DNA of 35,288 bases from Streptomyces prunicolor NBRC 13075 (GTDB taxonomy: Bacteria > Actinomycetota > Actinomycetes > Streptomycetales > Streptomycetaceae): the NCBI RefSeq assembly GCF_000367365.1, contig NZ_BARF01000146.1, positions 1 through 35,288 of the forward strand. Direction: 5' to 3'. Position numbers and translations under genes: made by a program. Within the stretch, counting starts at the first letter, position 1; each line of letters begins with the position of its first letter. Shown here one piece after another: positions 9,138 to 19,233 of this stretch. The notes under the pieces were generated by a model that saw only the letters and a list, made by a program, of their open reading frames with translations, did no database searches and had not been told where the DNA came from.

Positions 9138-9775
9138 CGACCGCCCACAATGACACCGCCAGCCAGCGGGACAGCGTCCGCCAGCGCCGCGGTGACTTCG
9201 TCACCCACCTCTACGGGCTGCACCGCACCATCTCCTCCGACAACCGGCACGCCGTGGCCGAAGCCCGCCGTGTCATGGCACGACTGCGCCGTTGCTTCGC
9301 CGGCCCACGTCAGGAAGCCGACGCGTACGAGACCGTCTTTGACTTCGACCCGCCCGAAGCCGAACAGCACGTCTGGCTGCTCGTCGCCGGCCTGTTCGCC
9401 CTGCACCCCCAACCGCGGCTCGAAAAACGCCACCACCGCGCCTCCATCGGTACCGCCATGGGAATACTCGCCCACGATCGCGGCGACTCCGTGCGACGGC
9501 GCTTCACCCAACTGGTGTCCGTGGAGGGCCCATCCCTGCCTCACTACCTGCGCCAGTGCGTGCAGCTCCTGAGCACCGCGGCCGTCCCGCTTGACTACTA
9601 CCGACTCCTCGACGAGCTGGTCGAACTGCTCACCGACGACCCGTACGGCCGAAACACCCAGCGCCGCCAACGCATCCGCCTGACCTGGGCCCGTGACTAC
9701 CACCGGGCCGGCCGCCCCGACGGCGCCGCCACAGAGGACGAGCCCGAAACCGGCCCCGAAGAACCCACCGCCTGA
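9134..9775 (+). CDS. cse2: Cascade small subunit Cse2 (CasB)
   Basis: A 213-aa, mainly helical, Arg-rich protein in the fixed Cse2 position between cse1 and cas7e. Typical features are RRGDFVTHLYGLHR near the N-terminus and the central LFALHPQ stretch, a common Cse2 signature. Cse2 dimers lie along the Cascade belly and stabilise the R-loop. The start ATG overlaps the cse1 stop (ATGA), indicating translational coupling. The C-terminal 20 residues are acidic and Pro-rich and look disordered. Confidence 0.94.
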   Translation: MTTAHNDTASQRDSVRQRRGDFVTHLYGLHRTISSDNRHAVAEARRVMARLRRCFAGPRQEADAYETVFDFDPPEAEQHVWLLVAGLFALHPQPRLEKRHHRASIGTAMGILAHDRGDSVRRRFTQLVSVEGPSLPHYLRQCVQLLSTAAVPLDYYRLLDELVELLTDDPYGRNTQRRQRIRLTWARDYHRAGRPDGAATEDEPETGPEEPTA

Positions 9776-9789
9776 CCCGAAGGACCGTC

Positions 9790-10962
9790 ATGCTCATCGA
9801 ACTTCACCTGTTGCAGTCCTTCCCGGTCAGCAACCTCAACCGAGACGACCTCGGACAGCCCAAGACCGCACGCTTCGGCGGCTACACCCGCGCGAGGATC
9901 TCCAGCCAGTCCCTCAAACGCGCGGCACGCAATCTGTTCGCCGAACACGGTCTCGACCCAGCCGAGCTGGGAGTCCGCACCAAACGCCTGCGAGATGCCG
10001 CAGCCGGCATTCTGTCCGCGCGAGGCCGAGACGCAGAACAGGCTTCCGAGATCTGCCAAGCCGGTCTGGAAGCACTCGGATTCGCCGCGCACGCCGCGAC
10101 CGGCCTGACCAAATACCTGCTGTACGTGGGGAAGCCCGCCCAACAGCTACTGGCCGACTACTGCGACCAACGCTGGGACGAGCTGGCCACGACCGTGGCC
10201 GAGGCGAAGAAGCGCAAGCAGAAGCAGGAGCAGGAAAAGACACCACGCAAAACCACCACCGCGAAGGTGGCCGCGAAAAAGCCCACCAAACAGAACCAGG
10301 AGGAAGCCAAGCGCATTCTCGACGGCACCCGGGCCGCCGACATCGCCATGTTCGGCCGCATGATCGCCGACAACACCGACTTCAACGTCAACGCCGCCTC
10401 CCAGGTCGCCCACGCCCTCTCCACCCACGCCGTCGTCAACGAATTCGACTACTACACAGCTCTCGACGACCTCAGGCCCGACGCCGAACCCGGCGCAGAC
10501 ATGATCGGCACCGTCGACTTCAACGCCGCCTGCTTTTACCGGTACGCCAACCTCGACCTCAGCCAGCTGGCCACAAACCTGCCGGACGATCCCGACCTCG
10601 CCGCCCGCAGCGCCCGCGCATGGCTGCACTCCTTCATCCACGCGGTACCCGGCGGCAAGCAGAACTCCATGGCTGCCCGCACCATGCCCCAGACCCTCAT
10701 CGGAGTCGTCCGCGAAACCGGCGCCTGGAACCTGGCCAATGCCTTCCTCAGCCCCGTCACCGACGTACCCGATCTCATGGCCGCCTCAACCCAGCGCCTC
10801 GTCGACCACTTCCAGCAGCTCCGCAGCTTCTACGGAGACACCCAGCTGCGCAACATCACCATGGCCTCGGTGGACCATGACCTCTCGGACGTCGCCGACC
10901 AGGAAATCGCCCCCACGCTCGACGACTTCGTCTCCCGCCTCCTGACGGCCACCAAGGGCTGA
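9790..10962 (+). CDS. cas7: Cascade backbone subunit Cas7e (Cse4 / CasC)
   Basis: A 390-aa protein starting MLIELHLLQSFPVSNLNRDD, followed by GGYTRARISSQSLKRA at 30-45, both diagnostic of type I-E Cas7. Six copies coat the crRNA spacer in the known complexes. The later segments LDGTRAADIAMFGRM, VNAASQVAHALSTH and the PGGKQNSMAART region (thumb-like part) are also family features. Residues 139-174 form an unusually Lys/Gln-rich insert (KKRKQKQEQEK, then KTTTAKVAAKKPTKQ) that looks flexible and strongly basic. The gene starts 15 bp after cse2 with GAAGGA just upstream of the ATG. Confidence 0.96.
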   Translation: MLIELHLLQSFPVSNLNRDDLGQPKTARFGGYTRARISSQSLKRAARNLFAEHGLDPAELGVRTKRLRDAAAGILSARGRDAEQASEICQAGLEALGFAAHAATGLTKYLLYVGKPAQQLLADYCDQRWDELATTVAEAKKRKQKQEQEKTPRKTTTAKVAAKKPTKQNQEEAKRILDGTRAADIAMFGRMIADNTDFNVNAASQVAHALSTHAVVNEFDYYTALDDLRPDAEPGADMIGTVDFNAACFYRYANLDLSQLATNLPDDPDLAARSARAWLHSFIHAVPGGKQNSMAARTMPQTLIGVVRETGAWNLANAFLSPVTDVPDLMAASTQRLVDHFQQLRSFYGDTQLRNITMASVDHDLSDVADQEIAPTLDDFVSRLLTATKG

Positions 10963-10967
10963 TCACA

Positions 10968-11768
10968 GTGGCCACTTTGCTCATGTGCTTCGACGCACCC
11001 ATGCAGTCCTGGGGCACCAGATCACACTTCGCCAGCCGCGACACGGCAACCGAACCCACGAAATCGGGTGTCACCGGCCTGCTCGCGGCAGCCCTCGGCA
11101 TACCCCGCGACGCCGACGATAAGATCAAAACATTGGCCGACCTGCGAATGGGCGTACGCGTCGACCGAGAAGGCGTCGTAGAAGACGATTTCCACACCGT
11201 CCAAAACGTTCCGAACACCGAAGGAAAGAACCACAGGACGGCAACAACCAGAAGATTCTATCTCGCCGACGCACTCTTCCTCGTCGGCCTCGAAACAGAC
11301 GATACGCAACTACTGCACCAGATGCTCGACGCCCTCATGCGACCTCGCTGGCCCCTGTATTTCGGCCGAAAGGCATTCGTCCCCTCACGCCCCATTCCCA
11401 GCAACGGATTTCCCGAAGAGCGCCACCCCATCACCGGGAAAACACTCGGCGACGCACTGCGCACACATCCTTGGCTCGAAAACCAGGCCACCCCGCATTT
11501 TCAAGAACGCACCAGGCCGCAAGAAGCCCCGGGTACATGGCTGCGCACAATCGTTGACGCCGACCCCCTGGCGCTGGACGTCGAACTACGCCACGACCAC
11601 CCGCTCTCTTTCGGCCCACAACAACGCTCCTACGCGCCCAGGGCAGTGCACATCAGCCATGTCCCGCTCACACCCGAAATGATCAACGACGGGGCTGCCG
11701 CGCAGACGGGCTTGCCGACAACCGGAGACGCCCCTCAACCCCACACGACCCACCGGGATGGACCATGA
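10968..11768 (+). CDS. cas5: Cascade subunit Cas5e (CasD)
   Basis: The 266-aa protein starts with LLMCFDAPMQSWGTRSHFASRDT, the classic Cas5e N-terminus, followed by EPTKSGVTGLLAAALGI. Cas5e binds the crRNA 5' handle and caps the Cas7 filament. The region RPRWPLYFGRKAFVPSRPI near 121-139 is also typical. The start is GTG 10968, five bases after the cas7 stop. The stop overlaps the cas6e start by 4 nt. The last 30 or so residues are a loose Pro/Thr/His tail. Confidence 0.95.
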   Translation: MATLLMCFDAPMQSWGTRSHFASRDTATEPTKSGVTGLLAAALGIPRDADDKIKTLADLRMGVRVDREGVVEDDFHTVQNVPNTEGKNHRTATTRRFYLADALFLVGLETDDTQLLHQMLDALMRPRWPLYFGRKAFVPSRPIPSNGFPEERHPITGKTLGDALRTHPWLENQATPHFQERTRPQEAPGTWLRTIVDADPLALDVELRHDHPLSFGPQQRSYAPRAVHISHVPLTPEMINDGAAAQTGLPTTGDAPQPHTTHRDGP

Positions 11769-12415
11769 CGCCCCTCTGGCTGACACGTATCGTCCCCGAC
11801 CCCCGCAGTCGCGAAGCACGCCGAGACTTCCGCAACGCTGTGGAACTGCACCGCCGTGTCATGACGCTTTTCCCGGACGGTCTAGGCGATCAGGCGCGCA
11901 GGCAACTCGGCATCCTCTTCCGGGCGGAGGAAACCACTGCAGGCACTTACCTGCTTCTCCAAAGTCGAACCCGCCCGGATCTGGACAAGCTTCCTTCCGA
12001 GTACGGGCACGGAGACAGCAGGCCCCTCACGCCGCTACTGGATGCCCTACGCCCAGGGCTGCCGATCCGCTACCGCATCGATGCCAGCGCCATCCGCAAG
12101 CCAAGGAAAACCACCCAAGAATTGTACGGACTCAAACCCATCGTGGCCTTGACGGGTCCAGCCGCAGAAGACTGGTGGCAGAGGCAAGCCGAAAAATCCG
12201 GACTGAAGCTGGACAGTGTTCATGCCACGCGGTTGGAGGCGGCCGGCGGCGTAAAAGGCAAGCAACGGATCCATAACCATCGAACGCGATTCGAGGGGAA
12301 CGCACTCGTCGACGATCCTCATCTGCTACGTCAATGCGTGGAAGAGGGAATAGGGCGCGGTAAGGCATATGGTTGCGGATTGCTCAGTATTGCCCCCGCG
12401 AGACCTACTGTGTGA
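11765..12415 (+). CDS. cas6e: crRNA endonuclease Cas6e (Cse3 / CasE)
   Basis: A 216-aa protein in the last position of the Cascade operon. It has the N-terminal LHRRVMTLFPD segment with the conserved candidate catalytic His (H29), and the C-terminal Gly-rich loop GIGRGKAYGCGLLSI that marks Cas6e. Cas6e cuts each repeat 8 nt before the spacer and stays bound to the hairpin. Here it would have to process both GTGTTCCG (array 1) and GTGAACCG/GTGAGCCG (arrays 2 and 3) handles. In most complete type I-E loci cas1 and cas2 follow. Here the first CRISPR repeat follows after 30 bases. Confidence 0.95.
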   Translation: MTPLWLTRIVPDPRSREARRDFRNAVELHRRVMTLFPDGLGDQARRQLGILFRAEETTAGTYLLLQSRTRPDLDKLPSEYGHGDSRPLTPLLDALRPGLPIRYRIDASAIRKPRKTTQELYGLKPIVALTGPAAEDWWQRQAEKSGLKLDSVHATRLEAAGGVKGKQRIHNHRTRFEGNALVDDPHLLRQCVEEGIGRGKAYGCGLLSIAPARPTV

Positions 12416-12445
12416 CCGGATGATCTTCTTGGATGGAAGTATGCA

Positions 12446-14531
12446 TGTGTCCCCGCCGACGCAGGGGTGATCCATCCTTGTTGTATGGGATGGGGTAGAT
12501 GCCGTAGTGCTCCCCGCCGACGCGGGAGTGAACCGTCGCCGGGAGGAAGGTGGAAGGTACCGATGGCGTGGTCCTCGCCGACGCGGGGGTGAGCTGCTCG
12601 CCAACGCCTTCACGTCCTGGTCCCCGCTGACGCGGGGGTGAGCCGTCCTGGCAGTACGTCCAGGGCATCATGGACCGGTGGTCCCCGCCGACGCGGGGGT
12701 GAGCCGTCCGGCGAGTACACGCGGGACGGGGAGGTGAGGCGGTCCCGCCGACACGGGGGTGAACCGACCTTCACCGTGTAGCGGACGAACTGGTTGCTGT
12801 GGTCCCAGCCGACGCGGGGGTGAACCGGGGCAGTGCAGGCAGTGCTGGCTTCACGCGTAGTGGTCTCCGCCGACGCGGGGGTGAACCACAGCAGAACGTG
12901 CAGTACGACTTGGGCCAGTGGTGGTCCCTGCCGACGCGGGGGTGAACCGTCTCCACAGTCCTCGGTCTGGAACTGGCGGGTGTGGTCCCCGCCGACGCGG
13001 AGGTGAGCCGACGTAGTCAACAAGATGCGCGACCAGATGGCCGTGGTCCCCGCCGACGCGGGGGTGAACCGGTAAAAACGTCCGGTCGCCGTCCGTGAAG
13101 TGCGTGGTCCTCGCCGACGCGGGGGTGAGCCGGTGGGCCAGAACAGGAATGGGCCGGCCACGCCGTGGTCCCCGCCGGCGCGGGGGTGAACCGGTGGCCG
13201 GAAGACGGACGTCCCGGCTCGTGTTGTGGTCCCCGCCGACGCGACGGTGAACCGAGTTGCGGTTCGCCGAGGATCTCGCGCATCTGGTGGTCCCCGCCGA
13301 CGTGGGGGTGAACCGCCGATCGGGCCGAGCGAGCAGTACACGCAGCAGTGGTCCCCGCCGATGCGGGGGTGAACCGTCCATCACCGTCACGGCGCCGTCC
13401 GGGGCCGCGTGGTTCCCGCCGATGCGGGGGTGAACCGCTGTACGAGGCGGCCGAGTCCCTCGTCGAGGCGTGGTCCCCGCCGACGCGGGGTGAACCGCTG
13501 TACGTGCTGTTGTGCCAGGCCCTGGAGCGGTGGTCCCTGCCGACGCGGGGGAGAGCCGGAGGAGGGGGCGCCCTGGCCCGTTGCCCAATGGTGGTCCCAG
13601 CCGGCGCGGGGGTGATCCGTACGTCAAGGACACTGGCATGCGGAAGCTGAAGTGGTCTCCGCCGACGCGAGGGTGAACCGATCCCCACCGAGGGGGACGG
13701 CCTGGGGGCCCAGTGGTCCCCGCCGACGCGGGGGTGAGCCGCAACTCCCGTTGAGGTAACCGTTGTTGTCAGAGTGGTCCCCGCCGACGCGGGGGTGAGC
13801 CGAAGTCGCCGGCGGGGCCGACGTCGACAACGCGGTGGTCCCCGCCGACGCGGGTGAACCGTTCTGCGCCATGACCACGGTTGCCGACTCGATGTGGTCC
13901 CCGCCGACGCCGGGGTGAACCGCAGAACGTCTCGATGCGGACGCAGGGGAACTAGGGGTCCCCGCCGACGCGAGGGTGAACCGCGGTCGGAGTGGACCGA
14001 GCGGGCGAGTCGCCCGTGACCCACGCCGACGCGGGGGTGAACCGAAGGGCACGCCGACCGCCACGCTGAGCACCAGGTGGTCCCCGCTGACGCGGGGGTG
14101 AGCCGTTCCCAACGGGGCCAGCTACTCGCGCAGATATGTGGTCCCCGCCGACGCGGGGGTGAACCGTGAGCGTGTCCGGGACTGCTGATATCAGCCCCGT
14201 GGTCCCCGCCGACGCGGGGGTGAGCCGATCTCGGGAACCGAGCCCCAGCCCGACCAGCGGTGGTCCCCGCCGACGCGGGGGCGAACCGGAACGGCGCACG
14301 CACTAGGCGATCGGCAAGGCGTGGTCCCTGCCGACGCAGGGGTGAACCGATCGGGTACTCGCCGAGCCAGCTGGCCCCGGGGCGGTCCCCGCCGACGCGG
14401 GGGTGAGCCGCGTTTCGAGGACATCGAGCGGGCGGTGTTGGAGTGGTCCCCGCCGCCGCCGACGGGGGCGACGCCGTTGCCTGCCGGCCGGGGGAACGCG
14501 GCGTGGTCCCTGCCGACGCGGGGGTGCACCG
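12446..14531 (+). CRISPR. CRISPR array 2, type I-E, about 35 repeats, co-directional with the cas operon
   Basis: The repeat starts GTGGTCCCCGCC and ends GACGCGGGGGTGAACCG (or GAGCCG), with a 61-bp period. Starts run 12446, 12507, 12568, 12617, 12678, 12739, 12799, then about every 61 bp to 14503. The spacer before 12617 is only 20 nt. Repeats lacking one or two G occur at 13470 and 13835, and the one at 14443 has an insertion. The first four repeats are degenerate (for example GATCCA and GAGCTG ends), the middle is good, and the last three drift again. Only 30 nt separate the first repeat from the cas6e stop, so there is no leader. The array may be transcribed by read-through from the cas operon. 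A possible further decayed repeat ending GGTGTTCC is seen near 14572-14597. Confidence 0.97.
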
Positions 14532-14618
14532 CCGTAGGGCACCTTGTAAGGCAAGTCGTAGGGCGTCCTCTGTGGCGGGCCCGGCACCGGTGTTCCAGCG
14601 GGCCGGGCCGGTGGGTTG

Positions 14619-15989
14619 TCACAGCCAGGTCTGGCCTTCGTCGCGGAAGACGGGCCACGGCCGGTCGGAGGTGTCCGGGGATAGCAACAGGTGCCGGATG
14701 CCTGCTGCCCAGCAGTCCTGGTCCATCAGTTCGATGAGGTAGCGGTCCATTTCCGAGGGCCTCACCTGGAGCGTCCGGGACAGCGTGGCGGTGAGTCCGT
14801 TGGAGGCACGCCATTCGGCCTGGCTGTGCATCTCCATGACGACCTCGCCGGCCACCAGTTCGCCGGTTCCCGGTGGGCGCACCCATTGCGCCGGGATCCC
14901 CCGGGCCGTCAGGTCTGCGGCCAGGGACGGGCCAGAGGTCTCCACTGTGAGGGTCATGACGTCGCCGATCAGACGCGCCGCGGCAACAGGGTGGATGGGG
15001 TAGATGCCCCACGGAACGCGCAGCGGGTCGCGGGAGACGCTGTCCAGAGACCTGGCGTGCATGTTCAAGTCGAGCTGGTCCCCGATGCGTGCGCGGCGCC
15101 GAGCGGCGTTCCATTGGCGGGCGAGCCGTTGTCCGAACTCCTCCCGCGTCCACCCCTGGCTGATTACGCCGTGCAGGTCGACGGCGATCAGGGCACGGCT
15201 GCCGGGCACCTTTGCGGCGAAGGTCCCGTCCGTGGCGGCGCGTTGGGTCGCGGTCTGCAGGAGCTCCATGTGCGTCCGCAGCGGGGTGTCGATGTCGTGG
15301 AGCCGCTCGTCGGGGTTGTCTCCGGGCAACGCGGATCCGGTGCGGATTGCCTCGTACGCGGTCTCGATCCGCTGCTCCTGGGCGCGGCTGCGGTACCTGT
15401 CCTTGGTCTTGATCTCGTAGGTGTGCGGTCCGTCGTCCTGCCAGACGGTGATGTCGCCGATCCGCAGGCAGTTGGTCAGGTCGTGCATGAGAGCGAACCG
15501 GCCGTCGTCGCGCCAGTGCCTCTCCACGGTCTCCAGCTCCGCCTCCAGGCCGACCTTGCCCTCCATGATTCCGGGCGGCGGGTTTCGGCACAGGGCCAGG
15601 ATGTACCGGCGGTCGCGGTTGAAGGCCCGCCAGACGAGCGCGTCACCGACCGAGCGGAACTGCCGCCCCACGCGCTCACACAGCTCGCGCTCAAGGATCC
15701 ACGTCTCGATGTCGGACCGGTCCAGCCCCGACTGCGGTTCGGGCGCACCGACCTGAGGCGCCTTGCCGTCGCGCATGCGCTTGACCGCCCGGCTGAAGGC
15801 GTTGCGGTCGCTCTCCACCGCGCGGATGTGCCGCAGCAGGTCCTGTTGCAGCTCGTAGCCGTCCTGCGGGCTGCGGCAGGTCCGTACGCGCTCGATCAAC
15901 GGAACCAGGTCCGCCTGTGCGGCTTGCTGCCGCGGATGCACGAGCACCTCTTCGGGCCCAAAGCCCGGATCGAACAGTTTCACCGGCAC
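14619..15989 (-). CDS. Putative PD-(D/E)XK-like nuclease gene lying between two CRISPR arrays, antisense
   Basis: A 456-aa protein I do not recognise as a named family. Residues 170-200 contain IGDITVW (D179) followed by YEIKTK (E192, K194), the D...ExK arrangement of the PD-(D/E)XK nuclease fold. The acidic helix GLEAELETVE at 147-156 precedes it and QEQRIETAYEAI follows, as in that fold. The C-terminal half (230-456) has no motif I know. The start is GTG 15989 with a weak GGGA upstream. It is transcribed against the direction of the arrays, which it separates by 1.6 kb. Its 140-bp upstream region is also where a leader for array 3 would be. It is not a known cas gene. A defence or mobile-element nuclease is possible, and the nuclease call is inferred from the motif alone. 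Confidence 0.6.
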   Translation of the reverse strand: MPVKLFDPGFGPEEVLVHPRQQAAQADLVPLIERVRTCRSPQDGYELQQDLLRHIRAVESDRNAFSRAVKRMRDGKAPQVGAPEPQSGLDRSDIETWILERELCERVGRQFRSVGDALVWRAFNRDRRYILALCRNPPPGIMEGKVGLEAELETVERHWRDDGRFALMHDLTNCLRIGDITVWQDDGPHTYEIKTKDRYRSRAQEQRIETAYEAIRTGSALPGDNPDERLHDIDTPLRTHMELLQTATQRAATDGTFAAKVPGSRALIAVDLHGVISQGWTREEFGQRLARQWNAARRRARIGDQLDLNMHARSLDSVSRDPLRVPWGIYPIHPVAAARLIGDVMTLTVETSGPSLAADLTARGIPAQWVRPPGTGELVAGEVVMEMHSQAEWRASNGLTATLSRTLQVRPSEMDRYLIELMDQDCWAAGIRHLLLSPDTSDRPWPVFRDEGQTWL

Positions 15990-18015
15990 AGTGTCGTCCC
16001 ATCGGGTCCCGCAACGAGACAGCTTTTCCCGCTCCGACCCGGCGCTTCAGCTGGCCGGTTGGGCGGGCTGGCGCCCGTAGCGGAGTGCGAGGTCGAAGTA
16101 GCCGCGGGCAACCAACGAGACTTCCCGGCCGTGGTCCCCGCCGACGCGGGGGTGAGCCGAAGGCGTGCTTCGACTGCGCCCTCGACAACGAGTGGTCCCT
16201 GCCGACGCGGGGTGAGCCGACCCAGAACGGGCTGCCGTACCAGTGGGCCGGGCACCCACGCCGATGCGGGGGTGAGCCGAAGGGTGCGAAGGCGCCGTCC
16301 GGGTTTAATCTGTGGTCCCCGCCGACGCGGGGTGAGTCGACGTCGTACTCCGCCTTCAGTCGCTCTTCCGCGTGGTCCCCGCCGACGCGGGGGCGAGTCG
16401 GTGCACGAAGCGTCGGTGAGTCACGGCTCCTCGTGGTCCCCGCCGACGCGGGGGTGAGCCGCCGTTCGAAGGCTTCTACCACCACGTCATCCGGTGGTCC
16501 CCGCCGACGCGGGGGTGAGCCGTCCTACCTCGGTGACACCACACCGGTCCCCCGGTGGTCCCCGCCGACGCGGGGGTGAACCAAAGACGGCGGCCGTACG
16601 GAAGGAAGCGCGCACGTGCTCCCTGCCGACGCGGGGGTGAACCGGCCGAGCGCGAGCGGGTGGCGACGGTCTGGACGTGGTCTCCGCCGACGCGGGGGTG
16701 AACCGTGGGTTGTGGCCGCGATGAGAGAGCCGCCGGGGTGGTACCCGCCGACGCGAGGGTGATCCGCCGTCGCAGTGGTGGGTTATGCCGGCGCCGGGGT
16801 GGTCCCCGCCAGCGCAGTGGTGATCCGTAACAGGGGGTGCTGATCTACGAGTTGGGCTCGTGTCCCCGCGACGCGGGGGTGATCCAATGAAATGGAAGCT
16901 AGGTCGCCCCGGCGATCCGTCCTGCCCGCCGACGCGGGGGTGAGCCGAAGCCGCGGGCCTTGCCCGGCTGGCCGGTGGTGTGGTCCCCGCCGAGGCGGGG
17001 ATGAGCCGTCCGGTTCCGGGCACTTCGTACTAGATGGCGTGTGGTCCCTGTCGACGCGGGGGTGAGCCGTCGAGGCGGACGGTGACGTTCGTACGGGGTG
17101 CGTGCTCTCGGCCGACGTGGGGATGAACCGACCCCCGTCCTGGGCACCAACGTCGGCTTCTAGTGGTCCCCGCCGATGCGAGGGTGAACCGCGGTAGGTG
17201 ACGCCGCACTCCCATATCGGGTAGTGCTCCCCGCCGACGCGGGGGTGATCCGCACGGGCTGGGCAGGAGCCCAGACGAGATCGAGTGGTCCCGCTGGCGT
17301 GGAGGTGAACCTACGCTGAGCACCGACCAGTTGCAGAGCCTGCTGTGCTCCCCGCTGACGCGAGAGTGAACCGAACGCCCTTAGCTACGTCAAGGGGACT
17401 CAGGAGTGGTCTCTGCCGACGAGAGGGTGTTCCGGTTGCCCAACTCGTTGGCGAGCAGGCGGACTTGTAGGTTGCGCAGGCGCCAGGGTGTTCTACGGCT
17501 GGAGGTCGGTACCATCCGCCACAGGGCGTGGTTCCCGCCGACGCGGGCGCGAACCGGCCACCAGTGTGCAACTGGCGAGAGCGGACTCGTGGTCCCCGCC
17601 GACGCGGGGGTGAGCCGCACGACGCGAACAGCAAGGTCGAGCGGATCACGTGGTCCCCGCCGACGCGGGGGTGAGCCGAGCAGGAGGGCGCCGCGCAACG
17701 ACTTCTCGTCGTGGTCCCCGCCGATGCGGGGGTGAACCGTGGGAGATCGGCGGCGTCGAGTGGGACACCGAGTGGTCCCCGCCGACGCGGGGGTGAACCG
17801 ATCGTCCCGACCGACGACGGCCCCCGCCCGTCGTGGTCCCCGCCGACGCGGGGGTGAACCGGAACTGGCCGAGCATCTGCACAACCGGCACGAGTGGTCC
17901 CCGCCGCCGCGGGGGTGAGCCGTCTTGCTCGTACCGGATGACGAAGGTGTTCGCGTGGTCCCCGCCGACGCGGGGGTCAGCCGTTGGGTGAGGCCGCGCC
18001 GCTCCCGCCAGTACG

Positions 18016-18140
18016 GTGGTCCCCGCCGACGCGCGGGGGGTGAGCCGATCTGGAGGTTGGTGTACGCCATCACGACTCAGTGGTCCCCGCCGACGCGGGG
18101 GTGAGCCGAACGTCCCTCGCCTCGGCGAGACGTACGTGGC
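18016..18140 (+). repeat. Duplicated two-spacer block in array 3, copy 1
   Basis: The spacers at 18048-18079 and 18109-18140, with their intervening repeat and the preceding long-G repeat, recur at 19234-19356. The first spacer pair differs at one base (ending ACTCA versus ACTGA) and the second at one base (ACGTGGC versus ACGTCGC). This is a segmental duplication about 1.2 kb apart. Confidence 0.95.
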
Positions 18141-19233
18141 GTGGTCCCCGCCGACGCGGGGGTGAACCGATCGCAGCGGGATCGATCGAGGCCACGCACA
18201 TGTGGTCCTCGCCGACGCGGGGGTGAACCGGAACTTGAGCAGCAGGGCTTCACGGTCAGGCAGTGGTCCCCGCCGACGCGGGGGTGAACCGTGGTCATGC
18301 ATCGGGAAGTTGCCCGGGTTGTGGTGGTCCCCGCCGACGCGGGGGTGAACCGGTCCCCGACGTGCCGGTGGATCTTGCCTCCATGTGGTCCACGCCGACG
18401 AGGGGGTGAACCGTGAGCTGTCCCCGCCTGCCGTTACCAGTCAGGGTGGTACTCGCCGACGCGGGGGTGAACCGACGGCCAAGCTCGGCAACTGGCTGCT
18501 GGACGCGTGGTACTCGCCGACGCGGGGGTGGACCGTCGAAGTCGGAGGCGATGGCGGTCGTGCAGACGTGGTCCCCGCCGTCGCGGGGGTGAGCCGATCC
18601 GTCACGCCGAGACCGTGGAGGTCGACGCGTGGTTCCCGCCGACGCGGGAGCAATCCGCCAGTGAGTACGCGGCTATGGTTGTCGCGACGTGATTCGCTGA
18701 TGTGGGGGTGAACCGGCAGGCATCCACCCGCCGAACCGGACGACGATGTGGTCCCTGCAGACGTGAGGTGATCCCCTTCCACCACAGGGATCTCGGCAGG
18801 GAAGGTTGTGCTGCCCGTCGACGCGGGGGTGAACCGCCATCCGTCTGATTCTTGGCTGAGCCCCAGACGTGGTCCCCGCCGACGAGGGGTGAGCCGAAGG
18901 AAGAGATCCGCCGCACCCGGGCCTCGGAGTGCTTCCCGCCGACGCGGGGGTGAGCCGGACTGGGGCGAGATGCTCCGTAAGGCCAGCCTGTGGTCCCCGC
19001 CGACGCGGGGGTGAACCGTTCACGGTGCCCTCGCCGACGTCGACGCCGATGTGGTCCCCGCCGAGGCGGGGGTGAACCGTTGTTCGTCTCCAGGAACTGC
19101 GACTCGTTCGGGTCGTCCCCGCCGACGCGGGGGTGAACCGGCGGACCGGGTCTGGGATGCCTGGAAGGTCGGGTGCTCCCTGCCGACGCGGGGGTGAGCC
19201 GAAGCCCGTCGAGATCGAAGCCGTGCACTTCAC

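Noticed and set aside
12405..14303. Long minus-strand open frames across array 2 (up to 428 codons)
   Set aside because: They are translations of the repeats: the period of 61 and the repeated RRRGP / PASAGTT / HPRVGGDH strings come from the CRISPR repeat, not from proteins.
14572..14597. Possible extra repeat at the end of array 2 (GTGG...GGTGTTCC)
   Set aside because: Off the 61-bp register by 8 and weakly matched in the middle. Mentioned as possible, but not counted.
14691..16457. 588-codon plus-strand frame opposite the PD-(D/E)XK-like gene
   Set aside because: Its end runs into CRISPR repeats and it has no family signal. The minus-strand frame carries the D...ExK motif.
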